A stretch of 40,849 nucleotides of DNA from a virus (IMGVR_UViG_3300031687_000037:1-40849); one strand, 5' to 3'. Numbered from the stretch's first letter, positions 1-8,659 are shown. Notes: a model not told the origin generated them from the letters alone. Numbers and translations: made by a program.

Positions 1-2306
1 CCATTAGGAGGTGCTGTGCTGAAGGTAAGCGTAGTGCCTGAGACAGAGTAGTTGGCTTTGCTTTGGTACACACCATCCCAATAAACATTGGTATTATTTT
101 CTGGTGTGGCTTCAGATAAACTAAATGCTGTGGCTGAACCGTTACCAGTGAACTGACTTAGTTTAAACTCAGTGCTTGCCTCTACTGGCGCAATTGTTGC
201 CGCTGTAATCTCAATCGCAGCACCACTGTCAGGTGCAGCAGAGAATGTCAAAACATTGTCAACAATGGCATAGCCAGTCTTGTTCTGATAGACACCGTCT
301 ATGTATACAAGAGTATTGTCTTCAGCAGGACTTGAGGAAAGCGTATAAGCGACAGTTGAGCCATTACCTGTGAAGCTGTTAAGTTTGAGATCGGCAGCAC
401 CACCACCTATCTCACCCCACTCCGTTGAGTAGCCTTCAAACTTACCTTCAGTGGTATTGTAGCGGAACATACCTGCTGCTGGAGAGGCTTCGCGCTGACC
501 AGTTGTACCTGCGGCAACTTTCACAGAACCAGTGTTATTCAAAACCAAAGCCCCTGTGACTGTGCCACCGGCTTTTGGTAAAGCGTTGGCCGCTAAAGTG
601 CCTTGGGCAGCAGTAGCGTAATCTGAAGAATCAAATGCTTTTACTTCTGCGAGATTAGTAACTTCGCTGTCCATCAAAGCGCCAGCGGCTCCTACATTGG
701 TAGCATCAGTTACATCGGCACTAGTTTCAATGTTATTTAGCTTGGTGTGATCAGCGTTCGTAAAGTTATTCTGCGACAGCTCACCGTCTTGGATACTGTA
801 TGTCGTGTTTGTATTTGTGTCTGTACTGGTAATCGTGAAGTTCGGATAAGTACCAGAAATACTAGTGGCACCCGCACCTGTTAGCCCAACAGTCTGGTCA
901 GCTTGAGAAGCCGTGGCAAATGCTGACGATGCTGAGGTGGCTGCGGAGCCAAGTCCTAAATTACTCCTAGCACTTCCAGCATTCGCAAGGTCACTTAGGT
1001 TGTTAGCAGCAAGTAAGCTTCCAGTAGCAGATGCATAAGCTGCAACCCAATTAGAGCCTTCGTATACTTTCATTACATCTGAAGTCGTGTTGAAGTAGAG
1101 CATGCCAGCAGCCAGAGCATCGCCATCGTTGTCTGTTCCCGGGTCACTGGACTTTTGTCCCAAGTACCTATCGTCAAAAGAATCAAAGGCTGCAAGTGCA
1201 GCATCTTTAGCGGCAACTGCAGCAGTCTCAGCAGTTTCTGCATTAGTTGCACTAGTTGATGCTTCACTAGCTTTAGTAGTAGCCGTGGTAGCACTAGCAG
1301 CAGCGTTAGTAGCTGAAGTCCCTGCAGCAGTAGCTTGATTAGTAGCAGTAGTTGCAGAAGCAGCAGCGTTAGTCTCTGCGGTCTCTGCGTTAGTCTCAGC
1401 AGTCTCTGCGTTAGTTTTTGCAGTTGCAGCAGCAGTGGCAGACGTAGCTGCATTACTGGCTGAAGTGACAGCTTCACTAGCTTTAGTAGTAGCTGTAGAT
1501 GCACTAGTAGCAGCGTTAGTAGCTGAAGTACCTGAAGCAGTTTCTGAGTTAGAGGCATTAGTAGCTGACGTACTTGCAGCAGTCTCTGAGTTAGAGGCAT
1601 TAGTAGCTGATGTAGCAGCTTCGCTTGCTTTAGTAGTAGCTGTAGTAGCACTAGTAGCAGCATTGGTTGCACTAGTATTTGCAGCAGTAGCTTGATTAGT
1701 AGCAGTGGTTGCACTGGCTGCTGCATTAGTTTCAGCAGTCTCTGCGTTAGTTTCTGCAGTCTCTGCATTAGTCTTAGCAGTAGCTGCACTAGTTGCTGAA
1801 GTAGCTGCATTGCTAGCTGAAGTAGAAGCCTCTCCTGCTTTAGTAGTTGCAGTGGTTGCACTAGTAGCAGCATTAGTCTCACTAGTAGAAGCATTAGTAG
1901 CTGAGGTAGCAGCTTCGCTTGCTTTAGTAGTAGCTGTAGTAGCACTAGTAGCAGCATTGGTTTCGCTAGTACTTGCAGCAGTCTCTGAGTTAGAGGCATT
2001 AGTAGCTGCTGTAGAAGCAGTTGTTGCCGAGTTAGAAGCATTAGTAGCTGAGGTAGCTGTACTAGTTACAGCAGAAGAAGCAGTAGTAGCTGATGAAGAA
2101 GCATTAGTAGCTGAGGTAGCTGCATTACTTGCGGAACCTTCTGCATTAGCCTCTGCTAACTCAGCAGCAACTTGGGCTTTCTTAGCTTCTGATGCAAAAG
2201 ATAAAGCATCTGCTATTTCTGCTGGGCTTCCTACACTAAAGTTACCACCCTCTGAAGGATTGTTTACTAAGTTAGAACTCTCTAGGGGTGTATATTCAAT
2301 AGCCAT
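1..2306 (-). CDS. Tail fibre / appendage protein, 3' end missing
   Basis: An open frame of 768 codons starts at an ATG at 2306 and runs off the left edge without a stop, so the C-terminus is missing. A short N-terminal segment (residues 1-45) is followed by about 320 residues (roughly 46-369) made almost only of Ala, Thr, Ser, Asn and Glu in short repeats of the type ATSATNA and TTKASEA, as expected for a long trimeric coiled or fibrous shaft. After it come mixed sequence and two tandem beta-rich modules of 74 residues. These begin FTGNG at residues 645 and 719 and share an 'N-T-x-V-Y-x-D-G-V-Y-Q' core that resembles the N-terminal module of T7-type fibres. It is the last gene visible in the leftward late block, after the adaptor. 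A host-recognition fibre is inferred from repeats and position. The DNA here contains 57-bp exact direct repeats. Confidence 0.8.
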   Translation of the reverse strand, partial: MAIEYTPLESSNLVNNPSEGGNFSVGSPAEIADALSFASEAKKAQVAAELAEANAEGSASNAATSATNASSSATTASSAVTSTATSATNASNSATTASTAATNASNSETAASTSETNAATSATTATTKASEAATSATNASTSETNAATSATTATTKAGEASTSASNAATSATSAATAKTNAETAETNAETAETNAAASATTATNQATAANTSATNAATSATTATTKASEAATSATNASNSETAASTSATNASNSETASGTSATNAATSASTATTKASEAVTSASNAATSATAAATAKTNAETAETNAETAETNAAASATTATNQATAAGTSATNAAASATTATTKASEASTSATNAETAETAAVAAKDAALAAFDSFDDRYLGQKSSDPGTDNDGDALAAGMLYFNTTSDVMKVYEGSNWVAAYASATGSLLAANNLSDLANAGSARSNLGLGSAATSASSAFATASQADQTVGLTGAGATSISGTYPNFTITSTDTNTNTTYSIQDGELSQNNFTNADHTKLNNIETSADVTDATNVGAAGALMDSEVTNLAEVKAFDSSDYATAAQGTLAANALPKAGGTVTGALVLNNTGSVKVAAGTTGQREASPAAGMFRYNTTEGKFEGYSTEWGEIGGGAADLKLNSFTGNGSTVAYTLSSSPAEDNTLVYIDGVYQNKTGYAIVDNVLTFSAAPDSGAAIEITAATIAPVEASTEFKLSQFTGNGSATAFSLSEATPENNTNVYWDGVYQSKANYSVSGTTLTFSTAPPN
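1612..1962. repeat. 57-bp exact direct repeat inside the tail fibre gene
   Basis: Positions 1612-1668 and 1906-1962 are identical over 57 bases, lie in the same frame, and sit within a wider field of shorter imperfect repeats (about 1200-2170) that encode the Ala/Thr/Ser shaft. The distance between copies is 294 bases (98 codons), so recombination between them would delete or add 98 residues without breaking the frame. Confidence 0.85.
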
Positions 2307-2317
2307 TAGCCATCTCC

Positions 2318-3079
2318 TTAAAATTGAGCAGTGTTAGAATAGGTCTGGACATAAGAACCACCTCTAGTTTTTCTTTGTACTTCCTCAGCATTTAACTCTT
2401 GTATGTCTTTTAGTTGCTGATCTTTAAACTTAGCAGCCCTTTCGTCTTCACCTACGTAGTCGAAAGCATGAGCCACAGCTCCCCATAGTAAAGCTCTTTC
2501 ATTACTATCTCTTAACCAGTTAGGTACTTCTTTGCTTATGTAATAGCTCCCACTACCAGCAGGGAACTCTACAGATCCTGTAACACTTTGAGTAGAAGAC
2601 TCAGCTAAACCAGCATCTATGTTTGTTTGGTTAACAACATAAACAGCGTTAGCATCCTTAAGCCTTCTGTAGTAGTACAGCTCGTACACATCACCAAGCT
2701 TTGCCGCAGGGTAGAACACTAGGTTTGAACCCTTACGTGCATAAGACTCTTGCTGATGCTGATAATCTTTATCTTGCATAGCTAGTAATGATATTCTTTC
2801 ATCAAATACAAAGCTGTTACCTTCAGCATCTACTTTTCTAAACTGAATAATCTCTGACAAGTCTGAAGGTACTGTTAATTCTGTCTCACCCACAGTGCTA
2901 GCTCCCACAGCTCCATAGCTGAAGGTGTGCTCTAAGGGTGGTATTCTTAGCTTACGGTAGCATAGGTCTGCTGAGTAGTCTATGAAGTCTTCTATTAAAG
3001 CATCTGTTAAAATATTAGAATCTCTGTTTACCCATGTTCTAACTTTTGCAACTAAGGCATCGTATAGTGGAGTTGACAT
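2318..3079 (-). CDS. Head-tail adaptor (SU10-adaptor / tail tubular A-like)
   Basis: This 253-residue protein sits between the capsid and the tail fibre, where T7-like phages carry the gp11 tail tubular protein and SU10-like phages carry the adaptor. The N-terminus (residues 1-60) is helical with an 'LIEDFIDYSADLCYRKLRIPPLE' type pattern common in phage connector proteins. A beta-rich part follows (LTVPSDLSEIIQFRKVD, residues near 68-85), then Tyr-rich strands (YELYYYRR). The C-terminal helix (near 200-240) is rich in Glu, Lys and Asp. The ATG at 3079 is preceded by AGGAGA on the minus strand. I infer that it bridges the portal ring and the tail. The family assignment is from pattern and synteny only. 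Confidence 0.6.
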   Translation of the reverse strand: MSTPLYDALVAKVRTWVNRDSNILTDALIEDFIDYSADLCYRKLRIPPLEHTFSYGAVGASTVGETELTVPSDLSEIIQFRKVDAEGNSFVFDERISLLAMQDKDYQHQQESYARKGSNLVFYPAAKLGDVYELYYYRRLKDANAVYVVNQTNIDAGLAESSTQSVTGSVEFPAGSGSYYISKEVPNWLRDSNERALLWGAVAHAFDYVGEDERAAKFKDQQLKDIQELNAEEVQRKTRGGSYVQTYSNTAQF

Positions 3080-3095
3080 TTATTGTCTCCTGTTG

Positions 3096-3401
3096 TTAAC
3101 CACGACCCCTTGATACACTAGATGTTAAAAGACCGGGGTACTCTGATTTTATAATTCTTTTTAGTTTAGCAACGTCTTGCTTGTTGCTCATAAACTCTGA
3201 TTCATTTAAGTTTAAACCATGCTTAGTTAAAATCTCAATAGCAACAATATCTGGTATGATTGCAAAAGATCTATAGTGCGAAGCGTCACCTCGTCCTTGG
3301 GTTTCACGGGACTCTTTGGCAAACTTTAAGTATTCACCTACGTCTTGTACTACTTCAAACTTACTTGACTCAGTACCGACTTTCATATTATTGTTATTCA
3401 T
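3096..3401 (-). CDS. Small unrecognised protein of the head region
   Basis: A 101-residue protein lies between the post-capsid terminator and the adaptor. It starts with an Asn run (MNNNNMK). The middle has a hydrophobic stretch (YRSFAIIPDIVAIEILTKHG, near residues 43-62), and the tail is basic and Ser/Gly-rich (SVSRGRG). The ATG at 3401 has a strong GGAGG site. I recognise no domain. Because it follows the capsid terminator, its transcript would be made only by read-through or from its own promoter. A minor head or completion protein is possible from location, but this is only inference. Confidence 0.6.
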   Translation of the reverse strand: MNNNNMKVGTESSKFEVVQDVGEYLKFAKESRETQGRGDASHYRSFAIIPDIVAIEILTKHGLNLNESEFMSNKQDVAKLKRIIKSEYPGLLTSSVSRGRG

Positions 3402-3415
3402 TTTGCCTCCAATAG

Positions 3416-3447
3416 GTAAAAAGAAGGGGCCCCCTTTAAGGAGCCCC
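3416..3447 (-). terminator. Terminator after the major capsid gene
   Basis: Read leftward, a GC-rich hairpin (arms 3440-3447 and 3426-3434, loop TTAAA) is followed by a T-rich tract (TTCTTTTTA). It lies directly after the capsid stop codon. T7 also has its late terminator just after gene 10, so partial termination here could make capsid mRNA more abundant than downstream tail mRNA. That role is inference. Confidence 0.8.
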
Positions 3448-3462
3448 TAATAGTCTTAGAGA

Positions 3463-4503
3463 TTAACTTCCACCAAGACCTACAATCAAACCACAACCCT
3501 TAGGGTTCATTACTGCAAGGGTACATTCTTCCACGATCTGACCAACAGTGCTATCACCTTGCTGACCGACTTCAGTTTCCTGAAGAGGACGAAGAGTAGC
3601 AATCTTAAACATAGCGGGATCATACACTAATGCACAGTAGTTAGCAGCGTTAGTAGTAGCGTCACTACCAGTGTTATGAGCTAGGCCCATAATGTAGTTA
3701 GGCACAATACGGATCTCACCGAAATCACTATCAAACAGCTCAATGCTCTGACGCAGCTTACCAGTGTCATCAACATTACGTACAGTGTTGTTACCAGTAG
3801 CGTGAGCCTTAGAGGAGAAAGTACGCTTGTTTAACGGAGAAGTCATAAGAGTAGTAGCCTTACCACCCTGCTCGTAGATAGCTTGCATCATGTCATCAAC
3901 GTGGCTTAACTCAATATCATTGAGGTTAGAGTCTGTCGATCCACGTACAATAGTACCAGCAGTACCAGTACCCTGAGCGCCAGTAGACACAGCAGTGTAA
4001 GCTGCGGTTTCACCAGCGTTTACAACGTTAGCAGTGTAGTTGATGTATGCCTGATAGCCACCCATCTTACGAGTAGAACTAGAACCATCTTTAGAGTGGA
4101 AGCTGTGTACCAGATCCAACTCAAGGTCACGGCGTAGTTCAGTACCACGCTTCTTCAACTGGTAAGCATATTCATCAGCAACACCAGCCTGATCAATAGC
4201 TCGCTTAGAGCCAGAAACTTGAACAGTCTTAGAGTTAATCTGAGTGTAGTTACCTAGACGAGTACGAGCACCACCAGCAGCTTGAGCGCCTGCGATAGTA
4301 GCAAAGGTAGAACCTTCAGCAACAGCGCCAGAAGCGGGTGCTACTAGCTCATCAGTCTGCCACTCGTGATAAATAGCTTTAGCTGAAGTCTTGCCAATAG
4401 AAGACATGAATGGAGTCTCATCACGAGAAATCATCGAGATGAAGTTACCTAGGTCTTCCTTCTCAGAAAGAGTACCAGTAGTTACAAAATTTGTTGCAGC
4501 CAT
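3463..4503 (-). CDS. Major capsid protein (SU10-type, HK97 fold)
   Basis: This 346-residue protein follows the scaffold gene and precedes a strong terminator, the classic place for the major capsid protein. The N-terminal part reads '...LGNFISMISRDETPFMSSIGK' and then 'YHEWQTDELVAPA...AEG' (residues near 18-65), a pattern I associate with the SU10-like capsid family (once annotated DUF5309) rather than T7 gp10. Later parts are Gly-, Ala- and Thr-rich with strands, ending '...NPKGCGLIVGLGGS'. The ATG at 4503 has AAGGAAA upstream, and the 39 bp before it are very AT-rich and contain TATAAT-like strings. It should form the icosahedral or elongated shell, assembling on the upstream scaffold protein. 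Confidence 0.85.
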   Translation of the reverse strand: MAATNFVTTGTLSEKEDLGNFISMISRDETPFMSSIGKTSAKAIYHEWQTDELVAPASGAVAEGSTFATIAGAQAAGGARTRLGNYTQINSKTVQVSGSKRAIDQAGVADEYAYQLKKRGTELRRDLELDLVHSFHSKDGSSSTRKMGGYQAYINYTANVVNAGETAAYTAVSTGAQGTGTAGTIVRGSTDSNLNDIELSHVDDMMQAIYEQGGKATTLMTSPLNKRTFSSKAHATGNNTVRNVDDTGKLRQSIELFDSDFGEIRIVPNYIMGLAHNTGSDATTNAANYCALVYDPAMFKIATLRPLQETEVGQQGDSTVGQIVEECTLAVMNPKGCGLIVGLGGS

Positions 4504-4542
4504 TATTAAATTTCCTTATATATTATATTAAATCTATTTTTG

Positions 4543-5646
4543 TTAGCTGAACTTGCTTAATGACTTTAAGAATGCTAATTGAGACGCTTCGTCAGATTGA
4601 CCAGACAGCACATTATCTCTAAGTGCAGATTGATCACGGACTTTACGTTGACTTGCAGTTGACTTACGTTTAGTTGGGATACCTTTAGCTTTAGGGGCTG
4701 CCTTTCGTTTAGCAGAACCACTTGAGGTTTTCTGCTTAAGTCTGCGATAATCATCTACAAACTTAACAACGTTAGCATCCATAATGATATCAAGGAACTC
4801 TTGAGGTACACCTTCATCCAGAGCAAACTTCCGCACAGCTTCAGAGTCGAAGTCAGGTAGGACAGTTTTAATATCCTCTTCAAACTTACCCATTAACTCA
4901 TCTACTTGTGCTTGGAACATTTCTTGTTGCTGGGTTTGCACAGCCCCTACTAAACCTTCACGCTTATTACGTGCTGACCAGTAGTCTTTCTGTGCTGTCT
5001 CTCGTTTATCCTTGAGCTCATTTAGCTCATACGTATCACCGTCTTCACGGGCTTTTGCAATTTTAGCTTCTAAGTCATGGAAGTTTTTAGCTAGCAAATC
5101 TTCTTGTTGTTGAAGTTGCGTACTTAAAACAGTCCCAAGTTCGAGAGCTTGATTAGTCTTTTCGGAATATTCTTCCTTAAGTTGTTTCTCAAGATCACTA
5201 ACTTCTCTACCCTTCTTAGACAAGTGTTGGTCTGTAGCAAAACCTTTACGGAGTTCAGAAAGAGTTAAGTGTTTAACTTTTCCATCTACTTTGACAGGGA
5301 TTTTATAGCCCCAGTCAATATCATCTTCAGAAGGTAAATCGTCATCTTGGGTAGAATCATCTTCATCCTCATACTCTTCATCTTCTTCAGCGTCTGCTTC
5401 ATCGCCATCGGTATCGTCTTCATCTGTGTTGTCATCGGGGATTTCATCATCCACAGAATCTTCCGGGTCAAGTATAGATTCATCATCATTTGGTAGAGAC
5501 TCCTCCTCCTCTTCGCGCTCAAGGCCAAGTGCTGCGCCCATGGGCCCTAAAGGGACTGGAATGTCATCGATAGACTGACCATCTTGACCAGCATAAAAAC
5601 CAGCGTCATCCGAACGGGTAGAGGCTGTATTGTTTTCGTTGCTCAT
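4543..5646 (-). CDS. Scaffolding protein
   Basis: A 367-residue protein immediately upstream of capsid. Residues about 45-115 are extremely acidic (runs of E and D), followed by a long predicted coiled coil (about 145-255, with heptad-like Leu and many Glu, Lys and Gln). The C-terminal part (about 300-340) is strongly basic with KRK and KAK clusters, and the protein ends in a hydrophobic 'LAFLKSLSKFS'. An acidic N-terminus, coiled coil and basic C-terminal capsid-binding helix are typical of phage scaffolding proteins, which are lost from the mature head. The ATG at 5646 has AGGAT upstream. Assignment is from composition and gene order; no sequence motif is diagnostic. Confidence 0.75.
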   Translation of the reverse strand: MSNENNTASTRSDDAGFYAGQDGQSIDDIPVPLGPMGAALGLEREEEEESLPNDDESILDPEDSVDDEIPDDNTDEDDTDGDEADAEEDEEYEDEDDSTQDDDLPSEDDIDWGYKIPVKVDGKVKHLTLSELRKGFATDQHLSKKGREVSDLEKQLKEEYSEKTNQALELGTVLSTQLQQQEDLLAKNFHDLEAKIAKAREDGDTYELNELKDKRETAQKDYWSARNKREGLVGAVQTQQQEMFQAQVDELMGKFEEDIKTVLPDFDSEAVRKFALDEGVPQEFLDIIMDANVVKFVDDYRRLKQKTSSGSAKRKAAPKAKGIPTKRKSTASQRKVRDQSALRDNVLSGQSDEASQLAFLKSLSKFS

Positions 5647-5668
5647 AAATTGTTATCCTGTATTAGTC

Positions 5669-5866
5669 CTATTTAACCGCGTCCTTCTTCTTAGGCGCTC
5701 GGGTTTCTTTCTCAAGTTTCTTTAACTCTTCTAAAGCATTACAAGCATGTACAAAAGTTTCTGCATGGAACCGGGCTTTGCCGGGGCCTGATGCTAGTTC
5801 TTTTATCATAGCTTTGATAGTGCCTTCTGTAGCTAGGATTGCCCTAGCCAGTAATGGGTTATCCAT
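5669..5866 (-). CDS. Small helical protein between portal and scaffold
   Basis: A 65-residue protein with a helical body (residues 5-55) and a very basic C-terminus (APKKKDAVK). Its ATG shares one base with the stop of the preceding gene (TGATG) and has AAGGAGAT upstream, so the two are translationally coupled. No family recognised. Placement with portal and scaffold suggests a minor head-assembly role, by inference only. Confidence 0.6.
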   Translation of the reverse strand: MDNPLLARAILATEGTIKAMIKELASGPGKARFHAETFVHACNALEELKKLEKETRAPKKKDAVK

Positions 5867-6213
5867 CAGATATCTCCTTCTTGAGATTTATTGTAGTCTA
5901 TCGTCTCTTGGTTAAACCCGTAGGTTTCAACGTTAATAAGACGTTCTTTAACGGAACCTAATGCCATAGCTACGTGGTACAAGTACTCACGTTCTTTTAC
6001 GCAGTGGGGTTCTGTGACTAACCATTGAGTAAACAAATCTACAACGATGTCAGAGTAAGCTTCAGTAAAGAACTCATCTCTTTCTTTTCTTGCAAATATT
6101 GCTCGGGTTAATGCTTGTTGAGAATCTCCAAACGGGTTAGCTTTATACTCACCTGTCTGTTGATCCATCTTAGGTTTAAACTTACGTTTAGCACCTTGTT
6201 TATACTTATCCAC
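5866..6213 (-). CDS. Small unrecognised head-region protein
   Basis: A 115-residue protein with a basic N-terminus (KYKQGAKRKFKPK), then a helical region holding aromatic and acidic residues (DEFFTEAYSDIVVDLFTQWL, near 47-66). It lies between portal and scaffold and is coupled to the following 65-residue gene through a TGATG overlap. The SD-like sequence GAGGAGAT stands before the ATG at 6213. I recognise no domain. A virion or packaging accessory function is plausible from neighbours but unsupported by any motif. Confidence 0.6.
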   Translation of the reverse strand: MDKYKQGAKRKFKPKMDQQTGEYKANPFGDSQQALTRAIFARKERDEFFTEAYSDIVVDLFTQWLVTEPHCVKEREYLYHVAMALGSVKERLINVETYGFNQETIDYNKSQEGDI

Positions 6214-6245
6214 TATATCTCCTCGGGTTAGTGTCTTAAGTTGAA

Positions 6246-6261
6246 GGGCCCGTCTGGGCCC
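6246..6261 (-). other. GGGCCC hairpin between portal and next gene
   Basis: Two GGGCCC boxes separated by four bases form a 6-bp GC-only stem just after the portal stop in the leftward direction. No T-tract follows, so it is more likely an mRNA-stabilising or processing hairpin than an intrinsic terminator. Confidence 0.5.
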
Positions 6262-6283
6262 CTCAGTAGATGAAAATCACCTC

Positions 6284-8512
6284 CTACATCATACCTCCAC
6301 CGCCTTGACCTAAGAAAGATTGAATAGCTTCTGGTGTCAATCCTTGACCTTGCATCTCTTGTTGCACAGGAGGCTGTTCAGGTTTCTTAGGTTCTTGATT
6401 ACTCTTCGGCTGGGTCATTGTTTGCTGAATTAGAGACTGAGCTAATCCGTACATCTCTTGTACGTCAGGTTGGATAGGTTGCTCCGAACCATCTTTAGCT
6501 GCAGATAAACTTAACTTTGCCCATTCTTGATATGATTTATCCAGAGCAACAACAAGCTGCTTAAGGTTGTCTTGAATAGCATTCTGGGACTGCACATTAG
6601 TGTAGTCTACATTAGCTTGATCAAGAGCAATTTTAGTTTGCGTAGTAATATCAGCAACACTCTTTGCCTTCTCTGCTTGTTCTTGTTCCTTCTCTTTATC
6701 TTTCATTGCGGAATCTTTGTACTCATCGGAAGTGTAGTCTACTATGTAGTCTAACGGATCTTCACCTAGTGCCTCAATGGTTTTAAAGGCAATGACTGCT
6801 GGTGCTGTGGGATTTATGGCCCCTTTGTACCCAGCTCCCATAAGAGCAGGTAAAACTTTCTCACCAATCATTGACATTTTACTTAGGATAGTACTATTAC
6901 TAGCGTCACCAACGTCAGCTTCTACTTGCAACATCATATTGTCAGGTAGTTCACTAATGTTAACTGTGCCGTAAAAATCATTACGATCATAGTATCCCAT
7001 CTTTTGCCCACGCATTTCTTTAGTCATCGTCTTATACACACCTTCACAGAGAGCGGCTAAGCCTGTTTCCATGAATCTTCTGGCGATATGCTGGATGCGT
7101 GTTTGTGCTGCTGATTGAACAGCCGATACTTTCTGTTCGGAGTTACCGGACACATAGAGAGTATCATTAAGCCCTTGTGCTGCCTTAGACAAACCATTGG
7201 CTTGCTCTTTGTGCTGCTGCAGGAACTCAAGTAAAGGTACCGTACCCGAAGATAAAGCCTCTGGTGGCATGTTGTGAACAGCCATTGCAGGGTTACCGTT
7301 GGTAGGTACAATTTGTTTTGGTTTCATATTCTGTAATGCAGAAAAGTCTACCACGTTAGGATCAGCTAGCTTAGGAGAGTAGTTAGTTAAATAAGTATTC
7401 TCAACAAAGCCACGCAAGATAGCTGTAGATGCTAGAGTAGAAGGTCTAGTCATGTCAGCCATAGACAGTCCAGCCCACTCGTGTGGGATATCAAAGGCCT
7501 TAAGCTCGCATATCTGGATAGAGTCAACATCTTCTTCGAATAAGATATTATCATTAATAGTAATGAATCTCTTTAACTCGGAGATACCATCACCGTCACG
7601 ATCTACCCGCATCCAACACTCTAACACAGAAACAACTTGGTTAGCTTCACTATTACTGTTCTGCCCAAAGCTATGATTGCTTAAGCCTACTGAGGTTCTT
7701 CGTGCAGCCTTCTCGTTATTAATAGCCTGTGCAAAGGTATAGGTACTATTAGTAGTATCCCAATCTATATTCTCAGAGTGATCAGGGTACTGCTTACGTA
7801 TCTCTGAGCGAGTCATCTCTGTGCGTAGACCAACAAAGGAGGCATCATCTATAGAAGAAGCGCCTTGGCTAATAAGGAAAGACTCAGGTTCTATATTACG
7901 AATCTTAACTCCACTCTTATTAACAGTACGCTTAACACGAACATTTTCGTACACACCACCTGTATTAACGTATAGGTCACCTACCACTTCTACTTCAGGA
8001 TCAGACAATAACATGTCTAAGGATTCTGTAGTTATCTCATCAAACTCTTGGAAAGTAAACTCGTAGTCTTCTACAAACTCCCAGACAACCGCTGCGTTCT
8101 TCCATAGAAGAGCAGACTTAATCCAAGTATTAATAAGCTCCCAACCTTTGTTCTTCTTAAAGATACAATAGTTAGTTACATCAGAAGCTACTCTTGCTTG
8201 GTGTACACCCATAGCAGTTTGTGAGTATGGTATAAACTTTGCTAGCTTTTTATTATTCAATAGCAATTCAGAAAGAACTGCTGAGTACCCTTCGATAGCC
8301 TCTACGGTATCTGAGGATACAATCTTAGATACACCCTGTGGGGCTAAGTGCCCAATAGGCTGCATCGCATATTCGTAAGTAGCCTTTTCTCTTTCGTCTG
8401 ATAGATCAGAGGAGTCAAGGAAGTTACCTTGAGAGCCTGCTACTTCTGAGTTAATGATTGTAATCAACTCTTCATCTGTTACTTGTTCCATATAACCGTC
8501 AGGCTCATTCAT
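6284..8512 (-). CDS. Portal protein (large, SU10-like)
   Basis: A 742-residue protein between the terminase large subunit and the scaffold. The frame can be read back to a GTG at 8542, but the ATG at 8512 has AGAGGA at proper spacing and is preferred. The N-terminal third is helical; 'EGYSAVLSELLLNNKKLAKF' and 'ASDVTNYCIFKKNKGWELINTWIKSALLWKNAAVVWEF' type segments (residues near 70-145) are like those of long portals from SU10/P22-type phages. The middle has strand-rich segments (about 170-230) and long helices (400-500). The C-terminus is Gln- and Pro-rich and ends in a Gly run. Twelve copies would form the packaging ring. T7 gp8 is much shorter (about 536 residues), so this belongs to another portal branch. 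Confidence 0.8.
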   Translation of the reverse strand: MNEPDGYMEQVTDEELITIINSEVAGSQGNFLDSSDLSDEREKATYEYAMQPIGHLAPQGVSKIVSSDTVEAIEGYSAVLSELLLNNKKLAKFIPYSQTAMGVHQARVASDVTNYCIFKKNKGWELINTWIKSALLWKNAAVVWEFVEDYEFTFQEFDEITTESLDMLLSDPEVEVVGDLYVNTGGVYENVRVKRTVNKSGVKIRNIEPESFLISQGASSIDDASFVGLRTEMTRSEIRKQYPDHSENIDWDTTNSTYTFAQAINNEKAARRTSVGLSNHSFGQNSNSEANQVVSVLECWMRVDRDGDGISELKRFITINDNILFEEDVDSIQICELKAFDIPHEWAGLSMADMTRPSTLASTAILRGFVENTYLTNYSPKLADPNVVDFSALQNMKPKQIVPTNGNPAMAVHNMPPEALSSGTVPLLEFLQQHKEQANGLSKAAQGLNDTLYVSGNSEQKVSAVQSAAQTRIQHIARRFMETGLAALCEGVYKTMTKEMRGQKMGYYDRNDFYGTVNISELPDNMMLQVEADVGDASNSTILSKMSMIGEKVLPALMGAGYKGAINPTAPAVIAFKTIEALGEDPLDYIVDYTSDEYKDSAMKDKEKEQEQAEKAKSVADITTQTKIALDQANVDYTNVQSQNAIQDNLKQLVVALDKSYQEWAKLSLSAAKDGSEQPIQPDVQEMYGLAQSLIQQTMTQPKSNQEPKKPEQPPVQQEMQGQGLTPEAIQSFLGQGGGGMM

Positions 8513-8659
8513 GTTACAGTATCCTCTTAAGTGGATTAGCACAATCCATCAATCAATCAATTAATTAAAAACGGGTTCCTATAGCTTCTCTTTCCCGAGA
8601 CGTGTATGTCACCTTAAACCGAAACGTCAGTTGGAGGACTAATGGGGAAACTTGTACAA
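8513..8659. promoter_or_regulatory. 147-bp gap between terminase and portal genes
   Basis: No gene is seen here. The leftward strand carries TTTAAGGTGACATACACG (8618 down to 8601), which resembles the SP6 class of phage promoter around AGGTGACA, followed nearer the portal by an AT-rich run with tandem AATC units. It could hold a late promoter for portal and following genes, but the match is partial. Confidence 0.25.

Noticed and set aside
1612-1668. CRISPR-like array in the repeats at 1200-2170
   Set aside because: Repeats are imperfect, in frame and of varying spacing; they encode a protein shaft, and no unique spacers of uniform length exist.
1073-2041. A 322-residue Leu/Gln-rich frame on the minus strand and Ala/Val-rich plus-strand frames nearby
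   Set aside because: They are other-frame readings of the Ala/Thr repeat DNA of the fibre gene, with one-sided composition and no ribosome sites.
5286-5528. Met/Lys-rich 80-residue minus-strand frame within the scaffold gene
   Set aside because: It is an out-of-frame reading of the Asp/Glu-rich codons of the scaffold protein.
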